From contig OW804102.1 of NCBI GenBank assembly GCA_942159475.1, positions 20,402,684 to 20,466,683 of the forward strand: a stretch of 64,000 bases of DNA. Reading direction: 5' to 3'. The stretch is from Sthenelais limicola (lineage: Eukaryota > Annelida > Polychaeta > Phyllodocida > Sigalionidae). The notes beneath the pieces were generated by a model, which had not been told where the DNA came from, made no database searches, and saw only the letters and a program-made list of their open reading frames with translations. A program made the position numbers and the translations under genes. Shown one piece after another: positions 13,901 through 25,900 of this stretch (its first letter is position 1; every line of letters starts with the position of its first letter).

Positions 13901-16900
13901 GTGTTATACTGACGTCATCTATGCCACCCCTGTAGTGTTCACCGTGGATTTCAAACACTAGTCTGTGTTTCCCGGCCGAGATACTGGTTCGGCCGTCACG
14001 CCACTCATGGTCAGTGACAGAGAAGGTCCGCCATATTGTGGGCGTGCCTACGGGCCCCATGTCCCTCACAGCGATGGTCCTAATCTCCTTATTGTTATAT
14101 TCACTGTTGCCTGAAAGGTAAGACAGTTAGTTATTGTGACCCTAGGTAAGATTAGGTGAAGCTTTTCTCTGTCTGTCTCTCCCTTCTTCTCTATATCTAT
14201 TTCCTTGGTATGATCATAAGCTCCCTCTCTCTCAGGTCTCCCGCCCTTGATATAACCATCTTAAATGTGTTGATAAGGGCGTAAAGCAACCAATCTCACT
14301 CACTCACTTTAGCATTCATATTATATTCATTTGACAGTGAGTGTTTATGTATAAAACCCCAGAAGACGTCGCCAGGCATATTAAAACTACTGGTCTGCTC
14401 CAAAACATCTATTTCCATGTGAGCCCAACATTGTGTAATGGATGAATGGATGCTCTTTATAGGATGCATTCACATGTCACGACCAATACACACACATTCT
14501 TTCCTCACTAAGCCGGTTCTCATGCGTTTCTCACGGAATTTAGTGGAAAAGGGTTCCACTGCGGCGTAAAACCGCATGAGAATGTTATATCATATTAGTA
14601 GACTAGGGCCTTAAGATATAAAGCCACCGGAGGTTATAACAACTTTATCAATGCCGAGATATCCTAGTCGTTGTACATAATTATACTTCGAACATATATA
14701 TATGAGACATGTTCAGTAACATCTATTTGAAGGGAAGTCAAGCTGAATGGTATTAATATCTCTAATATTGTGATAATTGAGTGTATTTCAAGGCCTAGTG
14801 TAGCTTAATGTAGGCGCTATACTGTTACCTTGCCCAATGTATCTAAACCGGACACAGGAGTCGTTGGATGTAGTGAATGGAGGAGAGCTTAAAGCTCGAA
14901 TTTGTTTCCCGTCTCCATCGCTAGAAGGGCGCGTGCGCATGAAGTAACCATCTGGAAAAGATTGGACATTTTAAACAGATTCGATAAAATTAATTATAAT
15001 TTCCAATTTCATTGTATATATATATATGTGTCTGAATGTTGTACATATGATAGATGGAACCAGGGACAACATGAAGAGTCCCCTCACATGATTAATTATA
15101 TGCTTACAAACTCATTGATGTTAGTAATTGTGATAGGTATTTACTGTTTTACTGTTTGTAAATTAGGAATAATATCCTGATGGTTAAATGTCAATGTGGC
15201 GTCCCAGACCTGAGGTAGTCCCTTAAACGAACACAAAGCTGACGAACTTTAAATCGTGAATCTAAAAACGGGAAATACTAGTTGTCTAAAATATTGGTTG
15301 GAAGATGCCTCCTAGGAATTTTCTTTTCTATAATTAAACATACGACACCAGTTGATACTAGTTGGAGTACATACCTGAAGTACCGGGCTCCTCATTGCGA
15401 AACCAAAATCTGGGGTGATCGTCCTCATTGCGTTCTTCATAATATCCACAAAGGTGTAGTTCATCAAAGTTACAGATTGATGACGCAGCATTGGCTGAAG
15501 GTATAGGAATAACAATGGGAGACCTCATACATTGATTTTATACAAAGGTGAAGTGATCCGAGCACCAGTTTGTGTCTATTTTGTCAGAAGTGTCGGCCTT
15601 TGAGGCAAACTTAAATTAGCCATAATCAAATTTTAAAAAGCTAAAAGAGTATACAGTAATACATATACTTTCTCTCGATTTTATATTGCAAAAGATGCTG
15701 CATAATTTCGTTCACCGAGAGTACATGTTCGCATTTCACAAAGTTGAATAACGAAATGTATATTAGTCCTTTTATTTATTTATTTAATGAACTCATTCAT
15801 TATCAGAGCTTATAATGTGGCTCTAAAATTGTAAGTGAACCAAATATAACTTGCACAAAGTGTCGGCCTTATTTGGTGCAATTACCTATAATATGTACTC
15901 ATATAATAAGAAATCAATAGGATTTCCCTCAATCATAAATGCAATATCTTTATCAAAATGAAACAGTCACCCCTTTGATAAGAAACATGCAACTATGTTT
16001 ATGATCAATATACATATTTAAATAGACGAAAGTATGAACAATAAATGTAAAAATAAACAAAGAAAGTCACAAACTTAATCAAACTCTTAAAAGCGGAACA
16101 TATAAGGTGATACCCCAGAAAGATATTGAGAACCAAACGTGTAGAAAATAAAAGGGGATATATTTCAATCGTTGTACCAGTAAATCAATTAACAGGTAAG
16201 AATATGTAGAACATTATATTTGCCAATATGAGTGGGTATTTGTGTGGCTGTAGGAGGCATGCATGAAGAGAGGCATGCAGTTGATACCCTACTATTCGTG
16301 TACTTTACTTAAGGAACTTACGTTGTATATCGAATTCATGAGCGGAGGCTAAAATATTTGAAATATATGACAGAAAATCACCACAATTAACATAGTCCTG
16401 AGTAAAACCATAATAGTTGTTCTTTGATTACAATGCTATTAACAACTAGTATTAAGTTACAATAGAACAATTATAGTCATTGTTGTAATGACAAAAGTAT
16501 ATTTAAGCAAGCTATATTTGTTACCAACTTATGCAGACTGAATAAGTGTAACACCTTTATTATTGTTCGAGTAAAATATACTGTAAATAATTAATGATAC
16601 AATAAATTACCGTTAATTAATGTTAATTAAATAAATGAATTCGTGAATACTGAAGGAACTATTGTCATTGGGTTAATATCGTGATTTTAAAAATCTAATG
16701 AGGGAGGAACGAGGTTCAGAAAAGTGTCAATGTTGAAGACAATATTTTTTTATTTTTTTTTAAAATTTCAATCAAGGTCAATGCATTTAATAAGTTCATG
16801 TATAAAAACAGTTGTAAAAAATGGTCGCCAAGATCATTTCAAATTATTCTTTTATTTTTCAAAATACTTTAGTGAGACTTACTGTTTTGTAGGCATCCGC

Positions 16901-19900
16901 CTTCGGACAAAGTGATATTATCTATACCGACGTTATACTCGGCTGATTGGCCGTTTTGCGTCTCTGTAATGATGTGAAAAGCCACGCCCCACTCTCCCAT
17001 TGGTACATCAACTTCTGCCATATGCCACATTCTATTTTGGTTATTGTCTGTAATCCGAGCAACTTCTCGCGTGATGTTGTGCGAGAATACATACACCTGA
17101 AATGCAAATTCAGCACTCGCAATGTATGCAGGGAAGGCATGTAGTTGTGGCGGGAAAAAACAGACGACTTCTGTCCTGTTATAAACAATGCACAGTTCTT
17201 TAAACTGTGGGTTTTGTTTTTATATAGTTGTAGGTGTTTAGAAAGAATCCTGCCTAAATACATTCGAATTTTCATTCGTATAAAGAACCTCTTGGACGTG
17301 GTAGTTTACCTTTTGAAAAGCTGCACTCTCAGTTAACATCAATGTAACCATCGTTGTAATGCTTCCAACTGAATACACATATATCTTAAACTAAACTAAA
17401 CGATCGCTCACCAGATTCGACTTGTATAAACATATACTACCAGCAGAATATTGAGAAATTCAGTCCCATAAGTCATAATATGAGTAAATTCGATAAGGTT
17501 TTCTCTTCCTAATTGCTAAGAATGCAGCCTTAGTTTCTTGATGAGGCAAAACTGCTAATGAACCAGGAATAGGTAATGACGCTACCTGTATATCTATGAA
17601 CTTGTTGTAGTACATAAAACCTAGGCAGGAGGGCGCTACGATTGTTGCAATGGGTGATTCCAGACGCAGCCACACGTTTGATAGGTTACCATTGGACATC
17701 ACATGGAAATCTAAAACAAGTCATCACAGTGCTTGGATTTAGGCCAGAATCAATGCTGGGGCACAGAGACAATGACACCTAATTGATACTTGATCTTTTT
17801 GTAATCATATTATATCTACAGTTCGGGCCATACAGCTGTTCCTCCGGTTGTGAGGAGGCGATGATCCTTGGTCAATACACAGTTCAAACGCAACAAACGA
17901 TTGAAAACCTTTGTTAACCCCCCAAACCGTTTACCGTTTACCAACACTTTAAAGTGATCACTTCGTTTTTAGCATTATTCATTTGAGGCCAATAATACAT
18001 TTAACAGTTACAAAAATACTCGCTATTCTTCAAGAATGTTTTCAGGCGTTGCCTAGGTTCGACGAGTGCACAATATGCCTGTTAGTTTGGGGGTCACTTC
18101 ATGCAGTGCCTACGCCTAGGTTCAACGAGTGTACAATATGCCTGTTAGTCCAGGGGTTACTTCATGCAGTGCCTACGCCTAGGTTCGACGAGTGCACAAT
18201 ATGCCTGTTAGTCGGGGGTCACTTCATGCAGTGCCTACGCCTAGGTTCGACGAGTGCACAATATGCCTGTTAGTCGGTACTTCATGCAGTGCTTACGCCT
18301 AGGTTCGACAAGTGCACAATATGCCTGTTAGTCGGTACTTCATGCAGTGCCTACGCCTAGGTTCGACGAGTGCACAATATGCCTGTTAGTCGGTACTTCA
18401 TGCAGTGCTTACGCCTAGGTTCGACGAGTGCACAATATGCCTGTTAGTCGGTACTTCATGCAGTGCCTACGCCTAGGTTCGACGAGTGCACAATATGCCT
18501 GTTAGTCGGTACTTCATGCAGTGCCTACGCCTAGGTTCGACGAGTGCACAATATGCCTGTTAGTCGGGGGTCACTTCATGCAGTGCCGATTACTTACTTG
18601 CTCCATAGAAGTCTTCTATATTAGTAAGATTAGTAGAGGGTGTAGAGGGCTCCAGACCCATCCACCAATCCCAGTAGATGTTGGATCTTATATATTGATA
18701 ACCACAGGCACACTCATCCACAAAGGAACAACTTATTCCTACCTCCTCCAAGCATTCTGCAAAACAAATGCACCACTCCATGAGAGAACAATTCATCGCA
18801 AGATCGAGGAATAATGAGGTGCAGCTATTCTTTCATTTTGATTCAACTATTCTCAAATGGGTGTCCATCTTGACGTCAGTGGGATAATTGAAAGACACAT
18901 ACATGTACTTTTACATTTTATTGTATGGAAATAGTGTTTCATGCATTAAGCCACAGTATATACTAAACTAGGTGGTACCTGGGTAATATATATTCATTAT
19001 TGCGGCACCTGTGAACATAAGACTAGAAGCATGGCTTTGGAGATGTAATTTTTATTTTGAGTAAAAGAGGTAATGATATAGGTAAGTATATTTGTTTTAA
19101 GAAATTATATAAAGAAGGTGAAAAAATAATAATAGATAAATAATAATTGAAATTAATTAGGCCGGGGGAGAGTAAGGGGATGAGAGAAAGGGTGGGAGAG
19201 GTGGGAATTTTAAAAACAGGAGAGAAGCTGGAGGAGGTGTTGACCGGTGGCTGGACCGAGAGGAAGTGAGGAAGAGTAGTGGGGGTAGGATAGTGAAGTG
19301 GGAGTGAGTGTAGGTGGCGTTCAGGTATGTGGGGGTTGTGAGAGTTGCTCCCAGGTGGCAACAATGATCGGGCATAAGCGCATAAGCTCCATGCCTTGAC
19401 CATTATTGCGGCACCTGTGAACATAAGACTAGAAGCATGGCTTTGGAGATGTAATTTTTATTTTGAGTAAAAGAGGTAATGATATAGGTAAGTATATTTG
19501 TTTTAAGAAATTATATAAAGAAGGTGAAAAAATAATAATAGATAAATAATAATTGAAATTAATTAGCCAAGGCTCCCAGAATTGGGTATGAGGAGTGGTG
19601 GGTGGGGGTAAAGGAAGGCCTTTATGATTGTGATATTGCAGCATTTAGGGAAGTGCTGACCCTCTTGGAGGGGTTGTTATAGATATATTTTTTATGAGAG
19701 TCTGATCTCCACGATCCAAATTTTTGTATATCAAGTTCGGGTACGCCCTGGGAGAATGCCTCAGTGGCTGCCGCCTTCCTGAGCGAGTGGAGGGACAGTT
19801 TTACTGGGTCAAGTCCACATGTTCTTATTGATGTGTCCCATTGTTTTTTGATAAACGAGACCGGCATGGGCCTTAGTGAACCAGTGAATACCAAGAAAGG

Positions 19901-22900
19901 CTGCAGCGCTGATGTTGTGGGGGACACTGCTAACATGGCTTTTATGGCCGCTACGACACACCAGGTCGGGTCACTGGCCGCATGTAATGTCCTGTGCTGA
20001 TGTTGTACTGCTCTCTGAGCATTCTTGGCATGCTTGATCGTAATTGTCACTTGGTCCTTATTGACGATCACATCTCCCCTGGTGAGATGTTTCTGGTGGT
20101 CGAACGTTTTGACAGAGGGCGGGGCCACCTCCGACTGTCTCATGGCCCCGAAGAATAAAGTCAAGAGAGCTGCTTTTATCGCGGTGCCCTCTTCGAGGTG
20201 TGCTGCCTGAGTTACTACCTGCCTTAGGGCAGTCATGCTGATGGGGGTTTTTGGTGATGGGGAGTAGTCACTCCTCCTCTCTATGCCCTCCAGTGAGAGG
20301 GCCACCCTGTGATGGTTGATCTCACTGAGGCTGAGGCCCCTTCTCCTCCAGTGCTCTCTTATATGAGACAGGTGATTCTTTATGGATGCTGGGCATTTTA
20401 TGTGTAGTGCGAGGTATTCTACGTATTCGCACACTACACTAAAGCACACTTCCTCTGCTGTGATGCCTCTCCACCGCAGGAATGCTAGGAACAGGGTCGC
20501 TGATGATTTTCTGTTCCTCTCTGTGCCGGGGGCTCGAGCTGCTTTCTGTCGGTCGAGCACCAGCCCCTGAAGATATTGGGCGGCCGGATCTGCAACAGAT
20601 AGGAGATCTTATACTGTTGAATATGTACATGCATGGTTGGATGATGCACAGATTATTTTTTACATATGCTTCTCTGGCTCTAGCAGCTAGCTTATTGGAG
20701 AGATGGCTGATAGCTAGGCGCTTCACCAGAGGGGTGTTAGCATCCAGAAACACAAAATCTAAGTCATATATTGCCTGCAGCATCCACAGCTGCCTGCACG
20801 ATTCTAAGAAGACTTTATTCCGGGTCCTGCCTGACGTTGCGACAGAGTTAACGACCGGGTCTCTGCATTTGAATATGACACGGTACCCTCTGTGACTATT
20901 ATTGATGAAGGTGTGTGCGGCGACTACTAGGTTGGCGCACTGTGCCTCTGAGGTCCAGCCGACTCCATCACCCACCGGCGCCACTTGTATGTCATATGCT
21001 GAGTTACCACACATTCCAGCAATACCAGTGGGGCTGGCATCAACCTGTACCACTACTTCACATCTTTCCGATCTCAATAGGGTTTTGCCATTCCATTGAG
21101 ATGCAAATGACATGAACCACTCTAGGTCCCTCCTCATGTCTTCTGTGACAAGGACTGTTTCATCCTTAACCGACCTTAGTCCCTCTAGTAGTCTGGATAT
21201 AAAGACCCTGGCCGGCTTTATGCACTTGCTTATGTGGAGGAGTTTTCCTATCACCGATTGAAGGTATTTTAAGGGGATTGAGGACTTCCTTGCTACATCC
21301 CCAGCTACACCTAGTACTTCCTTGACCTTTTCTTCAGGGATGGACAGCTCCATCTTCTTCGCATTGGCTGTGATTCCCAGCCAGGTCACAACATGTAGTG
21401 GGCCCTGGCGCTTTTCTTCTGCTTCTGGCAGGCCCAGCTCTTTTAGTAGATGTGCGGCGTCCTCCAGGTGGCGCCGGCACGCCGCCTCATCGTTGGAGAC
21501 AATAATGAGGTCATCGAGGTACATTCTCGACCAGATGCCCCTCGATGCCAGGATGCCAACTATTCTGTCGGCGACCCTTTGCATATGCATTGAAGAGCAT
21601 CTAGCCCCGAATGGCATGGCCGTTTCCATGTAGAACCGACCCTTCCATTTTATGCACTGGAGGGGCCAGTCTAGAGGATCAGATCGGAAGTTCTTGTAGG
21701 CCCTCGATATATCCATAGTTGCCATGTATGCTCTGTTTCCCACTACCTTAAGCCTCTCTGCAAGGTCATCAATGCCAGGGAGACCATGGGAACGTATCTT
21801 CCCATAAATAGCGTTTTTTCTAATATAGGAGTTGACTGACGCCTCCTGTGGGAACGTCATATCTAGTATGATGCGTCGCTCCCCTGGGTCTTTCTTAGGG
21901 CGAGTCATCAGGGGAGATACATGGCACCACGGGGAGAAAGGGGGCGTGGCCATGGGCCCCACAATGCCACCCTTCTCCAGTTCTTTCTTGATATACTTGT
22001 CAACACTCGCTGGGAAGTTATTCGCGCTAGGGTGGTTATCACAATCTTGAGTATTGCTAGTAGGACCGAGGTACCCCAGCGGGAATCCATATTTTAAGAA
22101 ACTCAGCAGTTCAAAATCGTCCTCTCCCTCCACAAGGTATTTTTCCCATCCATCCATATTTAGCTCAGATGGGACCAATAGCTTAGCACCTTTGTGGTTG
22201 GGGACGCCAGATCTTTTAACAGATGAGTATATTTTAATGAGATCTGTACAGTAGTGTTCTGTGCTTACCATTTCGGGCCAGTGTTGTTTACGGTGTGCAC
22301 TGAAAGATTCGGGGTCAGCTGGCGCTGGGCACAGTAGGCCGTCCGTCTCGCAGTATTTCCTAATGGCATCAAAGTCTATGGACACATTAGTGTCAGATTC
22401 ACTTGCAGCTCCATTGCTGGTAACCACGCTATCAGTTTCGGTGGTTTTTTCTGATGTCTGAAGCTTGTGATCGCCGATCCTTTGTTTCTTGGCGATCCTG
22501 TGGGGCTCTGTTTGTTGACAGTGGCCGCCATCTTGGTGTGACGCTCCAATCCCGCTCCAACTCTCACCCCCACGAGAGCCTGGACGAGATGGGGTGTCCC
22601 GGGAGCCGGCGTGGGCGCCGCCATCTTTGTTATGGTCAGATTGAGTTGACGAACATTTTACATTCACACTGGTAGCGGTAGTTTTTCCTTGGGAAGACGA
22701 GACTCCGCTGTTTCCCCCTTCGTGTATCCTATACAAAGGGGGAACTACATGTTTTTTGAAGGGAAAGGGAGAAGGGGAGCTCCACCGCTTCCCTTCCCTT
22801 GCTGGGCCGACCAACCCTGATCACTGGCCAGTCGGGTGCAGTCCCCCACCCTGTGGTTGAACGCCTTTCCTTTCACAGAGAAGCAGTAGGCACACCCATG

Positions 22901-25900
22901 TAGCATGTTAGTATTTCCGTTGTAGTGATCTCCATCATGTCTACATCCCTGTGGAGCGTTCCAGTCTTGGCAGATCGAGCCCTTTTGCACATGTTGGTCG
23001 GGCTTTCTGCTTGTGTGGACGTTTGAGTTATTGGGCCTTGTTGCAGAGGTATGTTTCACTTTATTGTCGCCCAGTGCGGCGGCCCTATTTCGCATGGTTT
23101 GTATCTCCTGTTGATCGGACCACTTAATTACTCCTTTTTCTATTCTATCGAACAGGTTCTGAGAGAAGCGTCTGACTGTAGGCCAAGGCAGAAGCTGTGC
23201 ATCTTCCAGAACGTCCTGTGTGTGAGCCATGATATATGTATCATCAGAGTGGTCCTGCCGCTGGGGATCCCGCACCAGCGAAACCAAGCCATAGGCATAT
23301 TCAAGAAGCTCCATCCTAGGTCGGTATTCTAATTTCAACTTAAGAGTGGCAGCCCCTTCCTTTTCGAGGTACATATAAGGCTTCCTGATCAGTTTTTTAA
23401 TGTATAAGTCAGATGCAATAGATGCCTTACCATCCGCCCTTGGGGCGAAGTATTCCTCCCGGGCGAATTCCCGCTCAATGTATCCCTCAGCGTCCTGGCT
23501 TGACCTCAACGCTTTGGGGGTCGGGATGTCGATCTTGACCGGCTCTTCCTCCGTGGGAATATCATTACTTCCACTCACCCAGAAACCATCTAGGTTGTCG
23601 AGCCTGCCGAGAAGAGTAGTGACTGTAGTTGCCATCCCAGCTACTGCTTTTTCTACCCTGGAGATGCGATCATCTGGGGCCTCTGTTTCCTCGGGATTTT
23701 CTGTCGTTGTGCGTCGACGCTTGGCCGTTACAGTGCGCTTGGGCTCTGCTTTCTTTTGTGGGTTGACCACTGCTCCTTTCTTCGATTTTCCAGCCGTGCT
23801 TTTAGCAGCAGGCTTCTGCTTGGCTCTGGTAGTTCTTCCTGTCATCTTTAGTAGTAGTTGTATGTAACTTACTGCCAAGAATTAATAACCGTTGGGCTGG
23901 CCAACAATTTTAAAAACAGGAGAGAAGCTGGAGGAGGTGTTGACCGGTGGCTGGACCGAGAGGAAGTGAGGAAGAGTAGTGGGGGTAGGATAGTGAAGTG
24001 GGAGTGAGTGTAGGTGGCGTTCAGGTATGTGGGGGTTGTGAGAGTTGCTCCCAGGTGGCAACAATGATCGGGCATAAGCGCATAAGCTCCATGCCTTGAC
24101 AATTGGGGGTGGGGGTGGGGGTACAGACTCTGAAGTGTGTGGGGGGGGCACTTTTTTGCGCATACTCAAAAATGAGGGGGGGGGGGGCATCTTTTATACA
24201 CAGACTCAGAACTACAATGATGTAGGGGGGGGGGCATTATATTTTATACACACTTTCAAGTGGAGGCCACGGAATTCTGCACAAGACTTTAAGAGGGGTT
24301 ACAATTTCCAAAAGAATTTTTCGTAAATTCTCCACTCCATCCACACACTCCCCCAGTGGTTAATCATGATCGGTCCCTAATGACATCAGAATGCTGTCAA
24401 TACTCGCCTGAAAAGCTGATGTTTCTCGAAGGTCTTGTCCTTACTACCTGGGAGCAAGTATCACAGGTATCGTTACTATCATAACACATGGTGTCATACG
24501 TGTACAACTCTGTGGTCGGTATGAGCGGAGTGCTTGTCATATACGTAGCATTGGTCCACATGTCCCAGTCGCTGGTCATGCTATTGCTTGTCATATCAGT
24601 GCTAGTCAAATCTCCCCTGGTGCCAGTGGGTCGCTCCGGGACTGCTGAAGTACCTGAGAAACATTTTAAAAATAAGTATAAAGTGCCTAGTCCACTAAGC
24701 CGATTCTCATGCGATTCTTACAGAATTTAGTGCAAAGAGTCCTCTGCGGCGCAAAATCGCATGAGAATCGGCTTAGTGGACAAATTACGTCAAATTACAT
24801 GGATATTTTACAGTGGGGTTATATTGGAAGCTTTCTATTCTGGTGTTGTTTTCTCCAATGATATTTATTCATTTTATTTCTATTTTTGATATTTTACAGG
24901 GCAGGTTGTTTAACAAAAGATGTAGCAAAATGTAATCTATTATAATAATTGAACTTTCAGGTTACCATGCGGTGGTTCTGCCTCGTGCCCCTGCAACCTA
25001 TGCGCCAATAATGCGATTTCTACCACAAATGCAATGAGTCAAAAATAGAAATGTTATCTGAAACCTTTAGAGATGAAACAAATCAAAGCCAATCCCTCTC
25101 TGCCTTTTTATGGATTCTTACTCTCTTTGATAAAACCCATTTTATGGTGTAATACCTTAAAAACTTGCTGGGTGACTCACGGATTTATTTTCATGTTTAT
25201 GAGAAACTCAGATAAATGACATTTATCCATTTTATGCAAGATACTCGGGTTTGCCTTTAAAGACACATTGAGAAAATATACCTCGTGGCGAGCGAGTGCT
25301 TGGTATTTCGGTGGTCATTTCTACTGTTGTATTCAGAGGTTCTGTTGTTTCTTCATACGTTGAATTTGGCTCTTGTGTTGTCATTATTGTTGTCATTTCT
25401 GAAGGTCAATATACATAATACTATTTAGACATCTGCTGTTGCATAAAAGCACTAAGTTGGAAATTTCAAAGGATGCCATCATAATTATAGCAAATGGGCT
25501 CGATGCTTGGAAGTATGCAATCACTTCAGACCGATGCCTAGGCAGACACGACCGTGTAGGGTCTGCTAAGGGACTGTTTATAATTAACCACGGGGGTGGG
25601 GTGGAGTTGAGAATTTGCAAAGAAATCTTGTGAAAAAATGTATAGCCCCCTTAAGGTCTTGTGCAAAGTTTCTTGCCCCCCCCCCCCCTGAACGTTTGTG
25701 CAAAATGTCATGATCCCCCTTACATCATTGTAGTTCTGAGGTTCTGATGCCCCCCACGTACTTTAAGAGTCTGCGACTCTCCCCTTCTGTGTCTGATGGG
25801 CCCTACAGAATCTGTGTAACAAAGGGTGCCGCCTTGAAAATTCTCCTCTCCCCCCAGTGGTTGAATATGAACAGTCCCTAAGTGAATAATGGACGACTGT

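Larger units (their letters stand above)
18995..24100 (-). mobile_element. Tyrosine-recombinase retrotransposon (DIRS order, split direct repeats)
   Basis: On the minus strand the order is repeat X1 (24100-23906), gag ORF, RT-RNase H ORF, tyrosine-recombinase ORF, repeat Y1 (19566-19401), X2 (19400-19206), a 45-bp spacer, and Y2 (19160-18995). This X1...Y1-X2-Y2 layout is the split-direct-repeat signature of Ngaro/PAT-type YR elements, distinct from the inverted termini of DIRS1. Copies of each repeat appear identical and the ORFs are open, so the insertion is recent and perhaps still competent. It lies within an intron of the channel gene and in the same orientation. No target duplication is expected or seen. 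Confidence 0.9.

Noticed and set aside
17983..18814. Open frames encoding [15 protein letters not shown] repeats
   Set aside because: They run across the 58-62 bp minisatellite; the protein repeat is a by-product of DNA repetition, and the minus-strand channel exon overlaps the end.
20482..23867. Several plus-strand frames of 60-155 codons
   Set aside because: They are antisense shadows of the retrotransposon gag, RT and YR ORFs.
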